This document shows positions 30,368 through 32,181 of a stretch of 32,181 bases of DNA, piece by piece. The translations under genes and the position numbers were made by a program. A model generated the notes under the pieces. It searched no databases. It was not told the origin of the DNA and was given only the letters and a program-made list of their open reading frames with translations. The stretch comes from Opitutaceae bacterium (lineage in GTDB: Bacteria; Verrucomicrobiota; Verrucomicrobiia; Opitutales; Opitutaceae). Each line of letters starts with the position of its first letter. Positions within the stretch are counted from its first letter, which is position 1. The stretch spans positions 1 to 32,181 of the forward strand of contig JANYCF010000079.1 of assembly GCA_025360455.1 (NCBI GenBank), given 5' to 3'.

Positions 30368-31237
30368 ATGAAAATAGCGCCCAAAGCATTCCGCGTCCCT
30401 CACGGAGAAAAAGTCCGGCTGAAGAAATCGGGCACCTCCATCCATCCGCTTTATAAATCCAAAAAGCACTACAAGGCGCTGCTCACGTCCGACGTCGGCG
30501 AACTGAGCGCGTTGCAACGCCTGCTCTACGCCTCCAACGATTATTCCGTGCTCCTGATCTTCCAGGCCATGGATGCCGCCGGGAAGGACGGTGCCATCAG
30601 CCACGTCCTGAGCGGCGTCAATCCCCAGGGCTGCGAAGTCCACAGCTTCAAGCATCCGAGCACGGAGGAGCTGGATCATGATTTTCTCTGGCGCACGACG
30701 CGTTGCCTGCCGGCACGCGGCCGGATCGGGGTCTTCAACCGCTCGTATTATGAGGAGGTGCTGATTGCCCGCGTGCATCCCGAAATTTTGCTCAGCGAGC
30801 GGATTCCGGCAGAGCATGCCGCCGACAAAACAGTCTGGAACCACCGTTACCACTCCATCGTGGACCTGGAAAAACACCTCCACCGCAACGGAACCCGTGT
30901 CATCAAATTTTTCCTGCACCTCTCGAAGGAGGAGCAGCGCAGGCGCTTTTTGGACCGCATCGATCAACCGGACAAGAACTGGAAATTCGGCGAGACCGAC
31001 ATCATCGAAAGAAAATTCTGGGACCAGTACATGGAAGCCTATGAAGACTGCCTGAGCGCCACGAGCACCAAAACCGCACCGTGGTACGTGGTGCCGGCCG
31101 ATGACAAATATAACGCCCGGCTCATCATTTCACGAATCGTCATCGAGACGCTGCAAGGCCTCAAAATGAACTACCCGAAGGTAACCCAGGCCCGGAGGGA
31201 CGAACTCCGAAAAATCAGGAAGCAACTGGCAAAATAA
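30368..31237 (+). CDS. ppk2: Polyphosphate kinase 2 (PPK2 family)
   Basis: A 289-residue PPK2 that moves phosphate between polyphosphate and nucleotides (AMP/ADP/GDP), linking energy charge with the polyphosphate store. Walker A is DAAGKDG (69-75), Walker B-like FNRSYYEE (123-130), and the conserved [17 protein letters not shown] stretch covers about 93-109. The C-terminus has [15 protein letters not shown], as in the Deinococcus class III-type enzyme, so AMP/ADP phosphorylation is more likely than GTP synthesis. The class call is by memory of family sequences. The gene follows the glutaredoxin gene by 106 bases and ends just before a convergent outer-membrane gene. Confidence 0.92.
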   Translation: MKIAPKAFRVPHGEKVRLKKSGTSIHPLYKSKKHYKALLTSDVGELSALQRLLYASNDYSVLLIFQAMDAAGKDGAISHVLSGVNPQGCEVHSFKHPSTEELDHDFLWRTTRCLPARGRIGVFNRSYYEEVLIARVHPEILLSERIPAEHAADKTVWNHRYHSIVDLEKHLHRNGTRVIKFFLHLSKEEQRRRFLDRIDQPDKNWKFGETDIIERKFWDQYMEAYEDCLSATSTKTAPWYVVPADDKYNARLIISRIVIETLQGLKMNYPKVTQARRDELRKIRKQLAK

Positions 31238-31391
31238 AACCGGGTGCAATGCGGCTTATTGATATCAGCGCCGAACGAAGTCTTCTCCCAGCGATGGTTC
31301 GGGAAACCCCACGCCGCCGAAGCCGGCCGCTGCGGGCTGGCTCCAGATGAACAGCCTGAAGACAACAACAACAATGCGATTAACGCTCACC

Positions 31392-31439
31392 GTAGCCGCG
31401 CTTGAGCCGCAAGCGAAAGGGTGGCCTCGTTGCGGCTAG
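31392..31439. repeat. GTAG-like hairpin between convergent genes
   Basis: TAGCCGC (31393-31399) and GCGGCTA (31432-31438) form a perfect inverted repeat, with GTAG at the left outside and CTAG at the right. CGCTTG (31399-31404) and CAAGCG (31410-31415) make a smaller inner hairpin. The right arm overlaps the stop codon of the leftward gene. It may be a degenerate member of the GTAG family or a bidirectional transcript-end hairpin. Confidence 0.35.
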
Positions 31440-32181
31440 CGCCCCGGGGGCACCGCCGGCCGGCGTTCCGGTTTCTTAAGATCACGATTGTAGCGGAGCC
31501 GCACCGAAGCCCCCAAACCGACGCCGCCGGGACCATAAGAATTCTTCAGCGCGATACCGACCGACCAATGGCCCTTGGTCTGCGGGTTGCGGCGCGAGGG
31601 GATTTCCCAAATAATCCCGGGACGGATCGCAACATAGTCCTTGGCCGGGGAACCGAGCAACCGGGTGGTGTCGTAGGACGCCTCGAAAGTGTAGTGCCAA
31701 TTCTTACGATCAATCACCCAGCCGCCCGTGATACCGGTCGAACTCGCCCGAAAGTCATCATCCCCAAATTCACCCACGACGTCGGTTACGGAGATCACAT
31801 CTAAACGGAGTCCACAAAATATCCGCCAATCGGGATGCGCCGCGAGACGATGCGATAATGTCAGGTAGGGCATGAAATGACATAAGCCGTCGGTCAATTC
31901 CGCCGGAGGATGACCCAGCGGAAAACTGAGATCGAAGCCGGTACCGATGTCCCAGCCGGAGAACCAAGGTTGCCCAAGATTTACCTTGGTGCCGAGTTGC
32001 AGGTTGGCCGCCCCATATTTTTCGAAAGACCGAACCTCGCCACGCCCATGACTAAAATAGAGATCACTCGCCACGCTCATTTGCCAGTTCTCGGTGAGTC
32101 CATAACGCACGCCGGTGGTAAGACGCAAATAATCCAATCTTTGCAGATCCCCGAGATGCGGATTCACCCAGAGCCGCAACG
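31436..32181 (-). CDS. Outer-membrane beta-barrel protein (partial)
   Basis: The leftward frame is open to the window edge, so the N-terminus and any signal peptide lie outside. The visible 248 residues have the alternating polar/hydrophobic pattern of beta-strands with aromatic girdle residues, for example GVRYGLTENWQMSVASDLYF, LTLSHRLAAHPDWRIFCGLR and HWSVGIALKNSYGPGGVGLG. This resembles the transporter/MetA-pathway type of small outer-membrane barrels, but the family call is weak. The strand pattern stops near LGASVRLRYNRD, and a 16-residue basic, Pro-rich tail (LKKPERRPAVPPGR) follows, so the protein does not end in the usual terminal aromatic beta-signal. It is convergent with the PPK2 gene. 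Confidence 0.7.
   Translation of the reverse strand, partial: LRLWVNPHLGDLQRLDYLRLTTGVRYGLTENWQMSVASDLYFSHGRGEVRSFEKYGAANLQLGTKVNLGQPWFSGWDIGTGFDLSFPLGHPPAELTDGLCHFMPYLTLSHRLAAHPDWRIFCGLRLDVISVTDVVGEFGDDDFRASSTGITGGWVIDRKNWHYTFEASYDTTRLLGSPAKDYVAIRPGIIWEIPSRRNPQTKGHWSVGIALKNSYGPGGVGLGASVRLRYNRDLKKPERRPAVPPGR

Overview
The window looks like a chromosomal stretch of a Gram-negative, moderately GC-rich bacterium. The best guess is a member of Verrucomicrobiota, probably Opitutaceae-like. The reasons are a short exported protein ending in a VPDSG-CTERM-like sorting tail, a TamA/TamB outer-membrane pair, a YXWGXW-repeat exported protein, mostly weak Shine-Dalgarno sequences, and intergenic gaps packed with short GC-rich palindromic repeats. 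No tRNA, rRNA, CRISPR array or intact transposase was recognised. The taxonomic call is an inference from gene content.

Layout. Positions 1-1700 look like the edge of a mobile or prophage-derived segment: the tail of one gene with a strong terminator, a convergent leftward gene with HTH-like segments whose 3' end reads back through that terminator, a nested pair of perfect inverted repeats upstream of it, and a possible broken small gene. Positions 2153-10774 hold one giant gene for a cyclic beta-1,2-glucan synthase (NdvB/ChvB type). Positions 10775-13044 hold two small exported proteins, one with the VPDSG-CTERM-like tail, set among many repeat elements. Positions 13045-19022 (leftward) encode TamB followed by TamA, an envelope module that moves proteins or lipids to the outer membrane.

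Positions 19495-31237 are a run of rightward genes with a stress and homeostasis flavour. In order they are CsbD-like, dodecin, a haem-less bacterioferritin-like protein, a small Pro/Ala-rich protein, an exported Cys-rich protein, a YHS-domain copper P-type ATPase, a YXWGXW-repeat protein with a long charged tail, an AI-2E/PerM-family membrane protein, a zinc-ribbon/PH-domain membrane protein, a compact RNB ribonuclease, a glutaredoxin-like protein and a PPK2 polyphosphate kinase. Flavin buffering, iron storage, copper export, thiol redox and polyphosphate-nucleotide exchange would fit one stress-adaptation island. The window ends inside a leftward outer-membrane beta-barrel gene.

The most unusual layer is not coding. 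At least nine intergenic sites carry GTAG-headed hairpins, mostly as head-outward inverted pairs (GTAG...CTAC), in the style of REP/REPIN or SMAG elements. Several sit inside larger elements with their own imperfect terminal inverted repeats. One pair lies between tamB and tamA and artificially lengthens the tamA reading frame.
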